Positions 37,500-46,295 of a stretch of 64,000 nucleotides of DNA are shown here, piece after piece (positions within the stretch are counted from its first letter, which is position 1; each line of letters opens with the position of its first letter). The translations under genes were made by a program, and so were the position numbers. The notes beneath the pieces are model-generated. The model worked only from the letters and a program-made list of their open reading frames with translations, was not told the DNA's origin and did no database searches. Source of the DNA: Oxalobacteraceae sp. CFBP 8761 (lineage in GTDB: Bacteria; Pseudomonadota; Gammaproteobacteria; Burkholderiales; Burkholderiaceae_D); NCBI GenBank assembly GCA_014841595.1, contig JACYUE010000001.1, positions 376,193 to 440,192 of the forward strand, given 5' to 3'.

Positions 37500-38679
37500 G
37501 ATGGGACTCCGTTGCTTCGTGCGCCCAGATCAGGGCGCGCTGGATGATGATCGGGCCGAACACTTCGAGCAGCATCGCCACGGCGGCCATCGCGTGCAGG
37601 TCGTCGACTACTTTGAGGCCGGCATAGCGCGCATGTTCGAGCATCAGGATCACGAACACGGCCAGCGGCGCCAGGCCCAAACCCGTGAGGGCGCCCTTGC
37701 GCCAGGTGACGCCCGACAGGTGCGAGAACGCAGCCACGCCGGCGGTCTTGGCCAGCAGCCGCACTAGCACGACGACCACCGCCATCACGCCGCCGGCCGC
37801 CACCAGGCGCCAGTCGAGGGTCGAGGCGGCGTAGACGAACAACAGCACGGTCAGCACTTCGCCCAGCGCGCCGAAATTGCGCTGGGTCTGGGTAAAGGTC
37901 ACGCGGCGCGAGCGCACGGTCAGGCCGAAGGCCAGCGCTGCGACGACCGGCGACAGGCCGCCGACATCGCATATCGAGACCAGCAGGATCACGGCCAGCG
38001 CAAACGCGACAGTGGTGTCCTGCTGCGCATTGCCGATCGCGCGCAGCAGCGCCGGCACCAGCAGGCCGAACACGGCGCCGGCCACGATCGACGCGGCGAG
38101 CATGACCAGGCTTTGCCACAGTGCCTCGCTGACGGCGTCCTGCGTGCGGAACAGCCAGATGCCGATGATGGCATTGAATGCGAACACGGCCAGCACGCAG
38201 TTCTGGGCCGACAGGTGCAGCACGCGCTCGGTCATCTGGCCCGAGCTTTTCTGTTCATTGATGACCCGCACGACGGTGGCGGGGGAGGTGGCCATCGAGA
38301 GTGCCGCCATCAGCAGCGCCGTGATCTGCGCCGCGCCAAACGCGATGGCGACGAGGTAGACGAGTACGAACGTCAGGCTGGACTCGACCAGGCCCGCCAC
38401 GCCGATCCACGGATTGTTGACCAGCCAGCGCAGATTGATGCGGTTGCCCAGTTCGAACAGGACCAGGCCGAAGGCGATATTGGCCAGCAGCGCGACCGGG
38501 CCCAGATCGGCCGCAGGCAGCACGCCGATCTGCGCGCTGCCCAGCGCGAAGCCAACCAGGCCGTAGAAGCTGATGCGGGGCAGGCCGGTCCAGCGCTGGC
38601 CAAATTCACCGGCCAGCCACGCCAGCGCAATCGCCAGGGGCCAGGCAAGGCTCGTCAATACGGACAACAGGTCAGGCAT
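37489..38679 (-). CDS. Cation/proton antiporter (CPA2, Na+/H+ exchanger fold)
   Basis: A 396-residue inner-membrane protein with about 12 hydrophobic segments and the Na_H_Exchanger fold. The sequence [12 protein letters not shown] resembles the helix 4 unwound region, and [19 protein letters not shown] sits at the ion site. There is no C-terminal TrkA-N domain as in KefB/KefC. The ybdK gene overlaps its end. The ion (Na+ or K+) cannot be told from sequence. Confidence 0.88.
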   Translation of the reverse strand: MPDLLSVLTSLAWPLAIALAWLAGEFGQRWTGLPRISFYGLVGFALGSAQIGVLPAADLGPVALLANIAFGLVLFELGNRINLRWLVNNPWIGVAGLVESSLTFVLVYLVAIAFGAAQITALLMAALSMATSPATVVRVINEQKSSGQMTERVLHLSAQNCVLAVFAFNAIIGIWLFRTQDAVSEALWQSLVMLAASIVAGAVFGLLVPALLRAIGNAQQDTTVAFALAVILLVSICDVGGLSPVVAALAFGLTVRSRRVTFTQTQRNFGALGEVLTVLLFVYAASTLDWRLVAAGGVMAVVVVLVRLLAKTAGVAAFSHLSGVTWRKGALTGLGLAPLAVFVILMLEHARYAGLKVVDDLHAMAAVAMLLEVFGPIIIQRALIWAHEATESHHAA

Positions 38680-38750
38680 GCGGTCTCCTTCTTCTTATCG
38701 TTGCGCGATTCTAGTGCGCCCGGCGCCTCGCGTCCGTGTTCGTGCTAACA

Positions 38751-39920
38751 CTACTTGCTCAACAGGCGCATGGCCCGTTCCAGGCCCTCCAGCGTGATCG
38801 GGAACATCCGGTTGCTCATCACCTGGCGGATCAGCGCGATCGATTGCCGGTACTGCCACAGGTGCTCGGGCTCCGGATTGAGCCAGGCGCACTTCGGAAA
38901 CGCCGTCATGAAGCGCGCCAGCCAGACCGCGCCAGCTTCGTCGTTGTTGTATTCGACCGAGCCGCCCGGCGCCATGACTTCGTAGGGACTCATGGTCGCA
39001 TCGCCGACGAACAGCACGCGCGTATCGGCCGGGTATTTACGCAGCACGTCCCAGGTGGCGAAGCGCTCGCTGTGGCGGCGTGCGTTGTTCTTCCACAGGT
39101 AGTCGTAGACGCAGTTGTGGAAGTAGTAGAACTCCATGTTCTTGAATTCGCTGCTGGCGGCCGAGAACAGTTCTTCGGTGCGTTCGATATGGTCGTCCAT
39201 CGAGCCGCCGACGTCGAACAGCATCACGACCTTGATCCGGTTCTTGCGCTCGGGCCGCATGCGGATGTCGAGCCAGCCGGCGTTGCTGGCGGTGGCGCGA
39301 ATCGTGTCGTCCAGCGCCAGTTCATCGGCCGCGCCCTGGCGCGCGAAGCGGCGCAGGCGGCGCAGCGCCACCTTCAGGTTGCGCGTGCCCAGTTCGCGCT
39401 CGCCGTCGTAGTCGCGGTAGGTGCGCTGGTCCCACACTTTCACAGCGGTGCGATTCCGACTTTCGCCACCGATGCGGATGCCTTCGGGGTTGGTGCCGCC
39501 GTGCCCGAACGGCGATGTGCCGCCGGTACCGATCCATTTGCTGCCGCCGGCGTGGCGTTCCTTCTGCTCTTTCAGCAGTTCCTGCAGGCGCTGCTGCAGC
39601 TTGTCGTAGCCGAATTTTTCAAGCTGCGCCTTTTGCTCGGGCGTGAGTTCGCGCTCGAAGCGCTTGATCAGCCAGTCGAGTGGAATCTCGGCCTTCGCGT
39701 CGAATACCGCATCGACGCCGCGGAACCAGGCGCCGAAGACGCGATCGAACTTGTCGAAATGGGCTTCGTCCTTCACCAGCGTCAGCCGCGCGAGGTAGTA
39801 GAAGTCGTCGAGCGACGGGGCGATCACGCCGCGTTGCAGCGCGTCGAGCAGCGTCAGGAATTCGCGGATCGAGACCGGGATGCGGGCCTCGCGCAGGGCG
39901 CGGAAAAAATCGATCAGCAT
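38751..39920 (-). CDS. VWA-domain protein (CoxE-like)
   Basis: A 389-residue cytosolic protein. Residues about 230-389 form a von Willebrand A domain with a MIDAS-like DVGGS (236-240), where the second Ser of DxSxS is conserved and the first position is Gly, as is common in the CoxE branch. The N-terminal half is helical with a charged middle (YDKLQQRLQELLKEQKE) and a Gly-rich linker. It lies 25 bases after a MoxR ATPase gene. MoxR/VWA pairs act as chaperones or metal-insertion machines; the client is not evident. Confidence 0.9.
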   Translation of the reverse strand: MLIDFFRALREARIPVSIREFLTLLDALQRGVIAPSLDDFYYLARLTLVKDEAHFDKFDRVFGAWFRGVDAVFDAKAEIPLDWLIKRFERELTPEQKAQLEKFGYDKLQQRLQELLKEQKERHAGGSKWIGTGGTSPFGHGGTNPEGIRIGGESRNRTAVKVWDQRTYRDYDGERELGTRNLKVALRRLRRFARQGAADELALDDTIRATASNAGWLDIRMRPERKNRIKVVMLFDVGGSMDDHIERTEELFSAASSEFKNMEFYYFHNCVYDYLWKNNARRHSERFATWDVLRKYPADTRVLFVGDATMSPYEVMAPGGSVEYNNDEAGAVWLARFMTAFPKCAWLNPEPEHLWQYRQSIALIRQVMSNRMFPITLEGLERAMRLLSK

Positions 39921-39945
39921 CGCATCGAGGGGGCTGACGCTACCA

Positions 39946-40803
39946 TCACCGGTTGTTCCGCGCCATGAACATCAGGCGCTCGAACAGGCCCACGTCCTGC
40001 TCGTTCTTGAGCAGGGCGCCGTGCAGCGGCGGGATGCCCACCTTGCCTTCGGCGCTGGCGCGCAGGGCTTCGGCCGGCACGTCCTCGGCCAGCAGCAATT
40101 TGAGCCAGTCGAGAAATTCCGACGTCGATGGCTTCTTCTTGATGCCGGGGACGTCGCGCATGGCATAGAAGCTTTGCAGCGCCGCGGTCAGCAAGTCCTG
40201 GCGCAGGTTCGGGAAGTGCACGCCGACGATGTCGGCCATCGTCTCGCGGTCCGGGAATTGAATGTAGTGGAAGAAGCAGCGGCGCAGGAAGGCGTCCGGC
40301 AGTTCCTTCTCGTTGTTCGACGTGATGATCACGAGCGGGCGGTGGGTGGCCACGACCATCTCGCGCGTCTCGTACACGTAGAACTCCATGCGATCGAGTT
40401 CGCGCAGCAGGTCGTTCGGGAATTCGATGTCGGCCTTGTCGACTTCGTCGATCAGGAGCACGACGGGTTCGGGCGCCGTGAAGGCTTGCCACAGCACGCC
40501 CTTGACGATGTAGTTCTGGATGTCGCGCACGCGCTCGTCGCCCAGCTGCGAGTCGCGCAGGCGCGAGACGGCGTCGTATTCGTACAGGCCCTGCTGGGCC
40601 TTGGTGGTCGATTTGACGTGCCACTGCAGCAGCGGCATGTCCAGGCTGGCCGCGACTTCTTCGGCCAGCATGGTCTTGCCGGTGCCCGGCTCGCCTTTGA
40701 TCAGGAGCGGGCGGCCCAGTGTCAGGGCCGCGTTGACGGCCAGTTTCAGGTCGGCGGTGGCGACGTACTTGTCGCTGCCTTCGAAGCGGGGAGCAGCATG
40801 CAT
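39946..40803 (-). CDS. MoxR-family AAA+ ATPase
   Basis: A 285-residue AAA+ protein. Walker A GEPGTGKT is at 37-44, Walker B LLIDE at 116-120, and the sensor 1 region is VIITSNNEKELPDAFLRRC. It is upstream of and in one operon with a VWA protein. MoxR ATPases remodel target complexes such as dehydrogenases; its partner VWA protein would provide the substrate contact. Confidence 0.93.
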   Translation of the reverse strand: MHAAPRFEGSDKYVATADLKLAVNAALTLGRPLLIKGEPGTGKTMLAEEVAASLDMPLLQWHVKSTTKAQQGLYEYDAVSRLRDSQLGDERVRDIQNYIVKGVLWQAFTAPEPVVLLIDEVDKADIEFPNDLLRELDRMEFYVYETREMVVATHRPLVIITSNNEKELPDAFLRRCFFHYIQFPDRETMADIVGVHFPNLRQDLLTAALQSFYAMRDVPGIKKKPSTSEFLDWLKLLLAEDVPAEALRASAEGKVGIPPLHGALLKNEQDVGLFERLMFMARNNR

Positions 40804-40980
40804 GGCGGGTGCTTTGTCGAGTCGGTCGGTGGCAGGAAGTATACGCCATAACCCCGGGCGCGCCGCCGCCGTCCGGTTTGTAGACTGGTGACAAGTCTTC
40901 AGATAGAATCGGCCCGTTGGTAGACCTTTGCTAACTTTTTATGCGGTTGCGGTTTTCGAATTACAACTAACGAGACGCCC

Positions 40981-41331
40981 ATGAAAACAAGTTTGGCACC
41001 ATTGGTACTGGCAGCATGCGCCTGTACCGCCGGCAGCGCCGTCGCCACGGCGGCGGAAGTCGTCGGCAACCCCAAGGCGGCCGTCGCCAAGATCGAGATG
41101 TGCATCGGCTGCCACGGCATCCAGGGCGGCTACAAGACGGCCTTCCCCGAAGTCTACCGGGTGCCGATGATCGGCGGCCAGTCGGGAAAGTATCTCGAAG
41201 CGGCCCTCAAGGCCTACCGCAAGGGCGACCGCAAGCATCCTTCGATGGTCAATATCGCCAAGTCGCTGAGCGACCAGGACATCGCCGACGTGGCGGCCTA
41301 TTACTCCCAACAGACGGTGGCCTCGCGATGA
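40981..41331 (+). CDS. Periplasmic c-type cytochrome
   Basis: A 116-residue class I cytochrome c with a signal peptide (about 1-24). Heme is attached at CIGCH (Cys41, Cys44, His45) and the axial Met is probably in HPSMVNIA. It is related to the cytochrome c553/c4 group. Its TGA overlaps the ATG of a second cytochrome gene, so the two are coupled and may form a diheme-like pair feeding an oxidase. Confidence 0.9.
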   Translation: MKTSLAPLVLAACACTAGSAVATAAEVVGNPKAAVAKIEMCIGCHGIQGGYKTAFPEVYRVPMIGGQSGKYLEAALKAYRKGDRKHPSMVNIAKSLSDQDIADVAAYYSQQTVASR

Positions 41332-41678
41332 ACCACGCCATGCAACGGATTGTCCTTTCACTGGTCCTGGGCGCGCTGGGCGCGAGCGCATCGGCCGCCG
41401 ACGTTGCGCGCGGCGCGGCGCTGGCCAAGACGCACAACTGCGCCTCGTGCCACGGCGCCGACTTCAACAAGCCGATCGACCCGAGCTACCCAAAGCTAGC
41501 CGGCCAGCACGCCGACTACCTGACGACGGCGCTGCGCGCCTACAAGCGCGGGGCCGGCCCGAACGGGCGCGTGAACCCGATCATGGCGGCGCTGGTGCAG
41601 CCGCTGTCGAACCGCGACATGGCCGATCTGGGCGCGTACCTGGGCAGTCTGCCGGGCCAGCTGGTGACCAAGAAATAA
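41328..41678 (+). CDS. Periplasmic c-type cytochrome (second of pair)
   Basis: A 116-residue cytochrome c with a signal peptide (about 1-23). The heme motif is CASCH (Cys38, Cys41, His42) and NPIMAALV carries the likely axial Met. YPKLAGQHADYLTTALRAYK matches the c4/c553 half-domain. Same length as its upstream partner, with an ATGA overlap, consistent with duplication of one domain into two separate chains. Confidence 0.9.
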   Translation: MNHAMQRIVLSLVLGALGASASAADVARGAALAKTHNCASCHGADFNKPIDPSYPKLAGQHADYLTTALRAYKRGAGPNGRVNPIMAALVQPLSNRDMADLGAYLGSLPGQLVTKK

Positions 41679-41752
41679 GCCCGGCGCCAGACGCGCAAGT
41701 CGCTTGCTGGTAACATGCGAGCCCCTTGCCGCGTCACCCGCCGGAGCTTTTC

Positions 41753-43273
41753 GTGTTACCTCTTTCGCCTGCCTACCTCAAAACCAACCTGCTCAGCGGC
41801 CTGACGGTCGCCCTGGCCCTCGTGCCCGAGGCGATCGCCTTCGCCCTGGTTGCCCATCTGTCGCCGCTCACTGGCCTGTACGCGGCCGTGCTGGTTGCCT
41901 TCATCACGTCCGCGTTCGGCGGCCGGCCCGGGATGATCTCGGCCGCCGCCGGTTCGCTGGCCGTGGTGATGATCGCACTCGTGGTGCAGCATGGCGCGCA
42001 GTACCTGCTGGCGGCCGTGGTGCTCATGGGCGTGCTGCAACTGCTGTTTGCCGCCGCGCGGCTCGGCAAATTCATCCGCATGGTGCCGCATCCGGTGATG
42101 CTCGGCTTCGTCAACGGGCTGGCGCTGGTGATCTTTCTGGCCCAGTTCGGGCACTTCAAGGTGGCGGGCCCTGACGGCACGCCGCAATGGATGCCCGCCG
42201 CGCAGCTGGTCACGATGGGCGTCATCATCGCCATCACGATGGCGGTGATCTACCTGACGCCGCGCATTACCAAAGCGGTGCCGTCCACGCTGGTGGGGAT
42301 CCTGGTGGCCAGCGTCGGTTGCGCGCTGCTGGGCATCGAGACGCGCACCGTGGGCGACCTCGGTTCGATCGCCGGCGGCTTGCCCAGCTTCGCGCTGCCC
42401 GACGTGCCAATGACGTGGGACACGCTGCGCATCGTGTTCCCGTACGCGCTCGTGATGGCGGGTGTGGGCCTGATCGAGTCGCTCCTGACGCTCACGCTCA
42501 TCGACGAAATCACCGACACGCGCGGCCAGCCGAACCGCGAATCGCTGGCGCTGGGCGCGGCCAATGTCGTCAGCGGCGTGTTTGGCGGCATGGGCGGCTG
42601 CGCGCTGATCGGCCAGAGCATGATCAATGTGAACAGCGGCGCGACAGGGCGCTTGTCGGGCATCGCGGCGGCCGTGATCCTGCTGTGCTTCATCCTGTTT
42701 GGCTCCAGCTGGATCGAGGCGATTCCGCTGGCGGCGCTGATCGGCGTGATGTTCGTCGTCTGTGAAAAGACGTTTGAATGGGGTACGTTCCGCCTGGCCG
42801 GCCGCGTGCCGCGTGCGGATCTGTTCGTGGTCGTGCTGGTGGCGGCGATCACGCTGCTGGTCGATCTGGCGGTGGCGGTGCTGACCGGCGTGATCGTCTC
42901 GGCGCTGGTGTTCGCGTGGCAGCATGCGCGCCAGGTGAAGGCGGCGGTCGCGGTCGATGCGCAGGGCTGGAAGGTGTACGCGCTCGACGGCACGCTGTTC
43001 TTCGCGTCAGTCAGTGCGTTTCAGGGCATCTTCACGCCGAAGGACGATCCGCAGGATGTCGTGATCGACTTTTTGCACGCGCGCGTGGTGGACCATTCGG
43101 CGATCCAGGCGATCGACGCGCTGGCCGAGCGTTACCGCCTGCTGGGCAAGCGCCTGCATCTGCGCCATCTGAGCCCCGACTGCCGCGAGCTGCTGGAAAA
43201 GGCGCAGGACATGATCGAGGTGAACCTGGTGGAAGACCCGCGTTACCGGGTCGCAGACGACAAACTCGCCTGA
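41753..43273 (+). CDS. SulP-family anion permease with STAS domain
   Basis: A 506-residue inner-membrane transporter. Residues about 1-390 hold the SulP membrane domain (NLLSGLTVALALVPEAIAFA). Residues about 405-490 form a cytoplasmic STAS domain (VIDFLHARVVDHSAIQAID). SulP carriers move sulfate, bicarbonate or dicarboxylates; the ion is not predictable. I chose the GTG at 41753, with GGAG 10 bases ahead. The stop abuts the stop of the convergent DUF1841 gene. Confidence 0.9.
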   Translation: MLPLSPAYLKTNLLSGLTVALALVPEAIAFALVAHLSPLTGLYAAVLVAFITSAFGGRPGMISAAAGSLAVVMIALVVQHGAQYLLAAVVLMGVLQLLFAAARLGKFIRMVPHPVMLGFVNGLALVIFLAQFGHFKVAGPDGTPQWMPAAQLVTMGVIIAITMAVIYLTPRITKAVPSTLVGILVASVGCALLGIETRTVGDLGSIAGGLPSFALPDVPMTWDTLRIVFPYALVMAGVGLIESLLTLTLIDEITDTRGQPNRESLALGAANVVSGVFGGMGGCALIGQSMINVNSGATGRLSGIAAAVILLCFILFGSSWIEAIPLAALIGVMFVVCEKTFEWGTFRLAGRVPRADLFVVVLVAAITLLVDLAVAVLTGVIVSALVFAWQHARQVKAAVAVDAQGWKVYALDGTLFFASVSAFQGIFTPKDDPQDVVIDFLHARVVDHSAIQAIDALAERYRLLGKRLHLRHLSPDCRELLEKAQDMIEVNLVEDPRYRVADDKLA

Positions 43274-43279
43274 TCAGGC
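43268..43279. other. 12-base palindrome holding both convergent stop codons
   Basis: GCCTGATCAGGC contains the TGA of the SulP gene (43271-43273) and, on the other strand, the TGA of the DUF1841 gene (43274-43276). No spacer remains between the two genes and no terminator is visible. Confidence 0.7.
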
Positions 43280-43702
43280 GAATGCGCGACGGCGCACGCA
43301 CTCGATATACGCCTCGGTATCGGGCGGCACGCCACCCCGCTGCGAGGCCCAGATCATCTCGCCCAGGCATTCCATGATTTCGTGGTGGGCATCGTGCTCG
43401 CCCCGTTTGGCCACCAGCATGTCGTGCGCGGCGCGGATGCCGCGCGGCTGGTCGATCGAGATCTGCTCGGCGATCGACAGGTGCATCGACAGGTGCAAAA
43501 ACGGATTGGGCTTGCCGCCTTCGACCGAATAGTCGCGCGCGATCGCCGCCTCGATGTCCTCGAACTGGTCGTGGTATTCGGGATGCTGCACGATCCAGTC
43601 GGCCGCGATGGCATCCATCGGCGTCAGGATGTCGCCATTGCGTTGCTTGCGATAGGCGTCGCAGAAAAAGCGGCGCACGTCGTGCGAGGACGGAGTGAAC
43701 AT
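43274..43702 (-). CDS. DUF1841 family protein
   Basis: A 142-residue cytosolic protein of the DUF1841 family, common in proteobacteria and of unknown function. The family sequence HPEYHDQFEDIEAAIARDY and the segment PFLHLSMHLSIAEQISID are clear, with conserved His residues that could bind metal. The ATG at 43702 fits the family start; an upstream open frame in the same phase is not supported. Confidence 0.88.
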   Translation of the reverse strand: MFTPSSHDVRRFFCDAYRKQRNGDILTPMDAIAADWIVQHPEYHDQFEDIEAAIARDYSVEGGKPNPFLHLSMHLSIAEQISIDQPRGIRAAHDMLVAKRGEHDAHHEIMECLGEMIWASQRGGVPPDTEAYIECVRRRAFA

Positions 43703-43772
43703 GGCAGGAGGGGGCAAAAAAAGGGGAGAGCGGGCATTGTAGCGCAGGCGCCGGTCCGGCGCGGGGCCGGCC

Positions 43773-45296
43773 TCAGGACGCCTCTTTCGGCCCCTGGCGG
43801 CACTCGGGCGCCTCATCCAGAACCCGCTTGGCCTGCTCGTCATTGCCCGTGAACCGATGGCGCTCGGCGATCGCAAAGCGCGCCTGGCAGGTGCGCCGCA
43901 GCGCATGCGCCGATTCCTCGCGCGCGAGCTTGAGCAGCTTGCTTTCATCGAGCTTGCCGAGATAGAAATCGGCGATCGGCCCAGGCCATTCATCGAGGTC
44001 GTGCGTGAAGGCGCTGGCCAGTTCGCGCCGCGCCAGCTCGGGGTCTTGATTGTGCATGCGCGCCGTATACAGCATCAGCGCGCCGGAGCGCTCGCCCGGC
44101 ATGCGGTCGAGCGCCTGGCGCAGCCTTATCACCGCTTCGGTATAGCGCCGTTCTTTCATCAGGCGCTGGCCGACCACCAGGTTGGCGCGCGGGTTTCCGC
44201 TGGCGGCCGCCTTGTCGAGCCAGACCAGTGCCTGGGCCATGTCAGGCGGCGCGCCATGACCGTTTCGGTGCATCGAGGCCACCATCATCTGCGCGTCGCC
44301 ATTGCCGGCGTCGGCCTCCTGCTGCAGCCAGGGTTCGATGCGGCGCCGCTGGCCAAGTGCGTCGCCCCCGACATAGGTGAAGTACAGCTTCTTCTGGCTC
44401 ATCGCGAACATGACGCGGTGCGAGCGCAGGAAGTCAGCGCCCAGCAGTAAATCGACGTCGAGGTCATTCGTGTCGATCACGCCGACGTCGGCATTGTTGA
44501 TCGTCTCGCGGCCGATCTGCAGCTTGTCCAGCGTCGCGTTCCAGCGCGCGATGCGTTCGGTGCCGATGCCGCCCGCTTCGCCGGCCCTTGAGACGTCTGG
44601 CGCATTCATGTTCAGACCCGCTTTTTCCGCGGCCCGGCGCGTCATCAGCGTGCTGGAGGAGCCGCTGTCGATCACCGCCGTGACTTCCTTGCCGTTCAGG
44701 AGCACCTTGAATTCGGGATTGGCCTGACGCGAGTTGGTCCAGCGGAAGGGAATTTCGACGGCATTCTCGTCCCAGTAGGCCAGGTGCGCAGTATCGCAAT
44801 TGGTCGGTTTGAAGAACTTGATTTCCTTGGTGGCCAGCGAAATCTCGAGGTCGGACTGGAGCAGGAACGGCGCGCCCAGGATCGCCTCGAACGATGGCGC
44901 AGTGCCGAAGTCACCCAGCACCCGTACGCGACTGTTGGTGATCGCCGCCGGCCCGGCCTTGAATTCCTTGATCTGCGTGCTGTAGATGCGGGCCGCGCCG
45001 CCAATGCCGAAGGCACGCCCGTTGGTAGGGCGCAGTGACAGACCGCGCCGCTCGGTTGCGGTGCGCGTGAGTATCGTGCCACTGGCGCCGGTGTCGACCA
45101 GCATGTCGGCCGGCGTGCCGTCGATCCGCCCTTCGATCGTCAGGTTCAGGTCAGGGCCGGTATAGCGCACGGGCAGCGTCGCGAGCTGGGTTAATTGACA
45201 ACGCTTGGGCTCGGCCTGCCAGGCATGGGCAGTGGGCACGGCGCTCAGGGCGAGCAGTGGCAGCAGCAGATGCAGGCGGGCGGCAGGCGTAGTCAT
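43773..45296 (-). CDS. Exported double retropepsin-like protease with TPR-type tail
   Basis: A 507-residue protein with a signal peptide (about 1-25, ends AHA). Two retropepsin-like aspartic protease units are seen: DTGAS at 68-72 and DSGSS at 210-214, each followed by the hydrophobic ILG or LLG flap partner (AILGAPFL, LLLGADFL). Residues about 330-500 are Sel1/TPR-like helices. Having both halves in one chain would let it act like a eukaryotic pepsin rather than a homodimer. Substrate unknown; likely periplasmic. Confidence 0.85.
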   Translation of the reverse strand: MTTPAARLHLLLPLLALSAVPTAHAWQAEPKRCQLTQLATLPVRYTGPDLNLTIEGRIDGTPADMLVDTGASGTILTRTATERRGLSLRPTNGRAFGIGGAARIYSTQIKEFKAGPAAITNSRVRVLGDFGTAPSFEAILGAPFLLQSDLEISLATKEIKFFKPTNCDTAHLAYWDENAVEIPFRWTNSRQANPEFKVLLNGKEVTAVIDSGSSSTLMTRRAAEKAGLNMNAPDVSRAGEAGGIGTERIARWNATLDKLQIGRETINNADVGVIDTNDLDVDLLLGADFLRSHRVMFAMSQKKLYFTYVGGDALGQRRRIEPWLQQEADAGNGDAQMMVASMHRNGHGAPPDMAQALVWLDKAAASGNPRANLVVGQRLMKERRYTEAVIRLRQALDRMPGERSGALMLYTARMHNQDPELARRELASAFTHDLDEWPGPIADFYLGKLDESKLLKLAREESAHALRRTCQARFAIAERHRFTGNDEQAKRVLDEAPECRQGPKEAS

Positions 45297-45381
45297 GCAA
45301 GCATTGTACCGGCGAATGTTGCCGTGAAAACAATGCTTTGAGCATGAAATGGAGGGGCGTCTGCGGAGGGCAGGCTGGATG

Positions 45382-45413
45382 CCGGAGCATGGCGCGTCGT
45401 ACGCCAGCTCCGG
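45382..45413. other. Stable hairpin downstream of rppH
   Basis: CCGGAGC (45382-45388) pairs with GCTCCGG (45407-45413), with GGCG/CGCC inside. It lies past the rppH stop on the minus strand. No T-run follows, so it may protect or pause rather than terminate. Confidence 0.4.
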
Positions 45414-45433
45414 TATCGATGCGTTGTTGACGC

Positions 45434-46069
45434 CTACTTGTTCGGCGCCAGCACCAGCGCATCGGGCGCCGCCGGGTTGCCCGGCCCGGCCGCCCCGAGC
45501 ATGTCCTGCCCCGTCTTGGCGCCAGGCTGCGCGCGACCATGCGGCTGGCGCAGGTAGCGCGCGCTGTGCCGCCGCTCGCCGTGCTGGCCCTTGGCCGGCC
45601 AGCTCAGAAAGCGCGACAGCTCCTGCAGCGCGCGCTGGTACACGTCGCGCTTGAACTCGATCACGACGTCGAGCGGCACCCAGTAATCGTGCCAGCGCCA
45701 GGCGTCGAACTCGGGGTGGTCGGTCAGGCGCAGATTGACTTCGTTGTCGCGCGCGACCATGCGCAGCAGGAACCAGATCTGCTTCTGGCCACGGTAATGC
45801 CCGCGAATTTCACGCTTGATGAAGTGATCGGGCACTTCATAGCGCAGCCAATCGCGGGTGCGACCCACGATCTTGACGTGCTCCTGACGCAAACCGATTT
45901 CTTCCTCGAGCTCGCGGTACATTGCCTGCTCGGGTGTTTCGCCGTACTTGATTCCCCCTTGAGGAAATTGCCATGAGTGCTCTCGCACCCGCTTGCCCCA
46001 CCAGACCTCGTTGTTAGCGTTCAGCAGGATGATGCCGACGTTGGGCCGAAACCCTTCACGGTCGAGCAT
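45434..46069 (-). CDS. rppH: RNA pyrophosphohydrolase
   Basis: A 211-residue Nudix hydrolase. It removes pyrophosphate from 5' triphosphate RNA and so triggers mRNA decay. The Nudix box is residues 39-61 ([17 protein letters not shown] and EEEIGL). The N-terminal [20 protein letters not shown] is diagnostic for RppH. The core ends near residue 165; the C-terminal tail is basic and Pro/Ala-rich and not present in E. coli RppH (176). Divergent from proS. Confidence 0.93.
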   Translation of the reverse strand: MLDREGFRPNVGIILLNANNEVWWGKRVREHSWQFPQGGIKYGETPEQAMYRELEEEIGLRQEHVKIVGRTRDWLRYEVPDHFIKREIRGHYRGQKQIWFLLRMVARDNEVNLRLTDHPEFDAWRWHDYWVPLDVVIEFKRDVYQRALQELSRFLSWPAKGQHGERRHSARYLRQPHGRAQPGAKTGQDMLGAAGPGNPAAPDALVLAPNK

Positions 46070-46295
46070 AAGTGCACCTCGATACTTTCTGCCGGCGGAC
46101 GTTCCCTCTTGCGGGCACTCGGTACCCTTGTGTTTTTACTTACGTATTGTCATGCCCAAGGGGTTTCCGCACCGCTTGCGCGGTCGATGATGCTGGTTCC
46201 GGACCCTGTTTGTAGAAAGATTGGACGCATCAGCCGGCTAATCCTTTAAAATTAGGTCGATTATAACCCTCTCTTTTTAAAAAGAATTCACAGAT

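Noticed and set aside
43703..43993. N-terminal extension of DUF1841 by about 97 residues
   Set aside because: The added part is Arg/Ser-rich, unlike the family, and overlaps the end of the retropepsin gene.
46070..46295. Possible tRNA or riboswitch between rppH and proS
   Set aside because: No cloverleaf, T-box or stable structured stem set was found; treated as a divergent promoter region.
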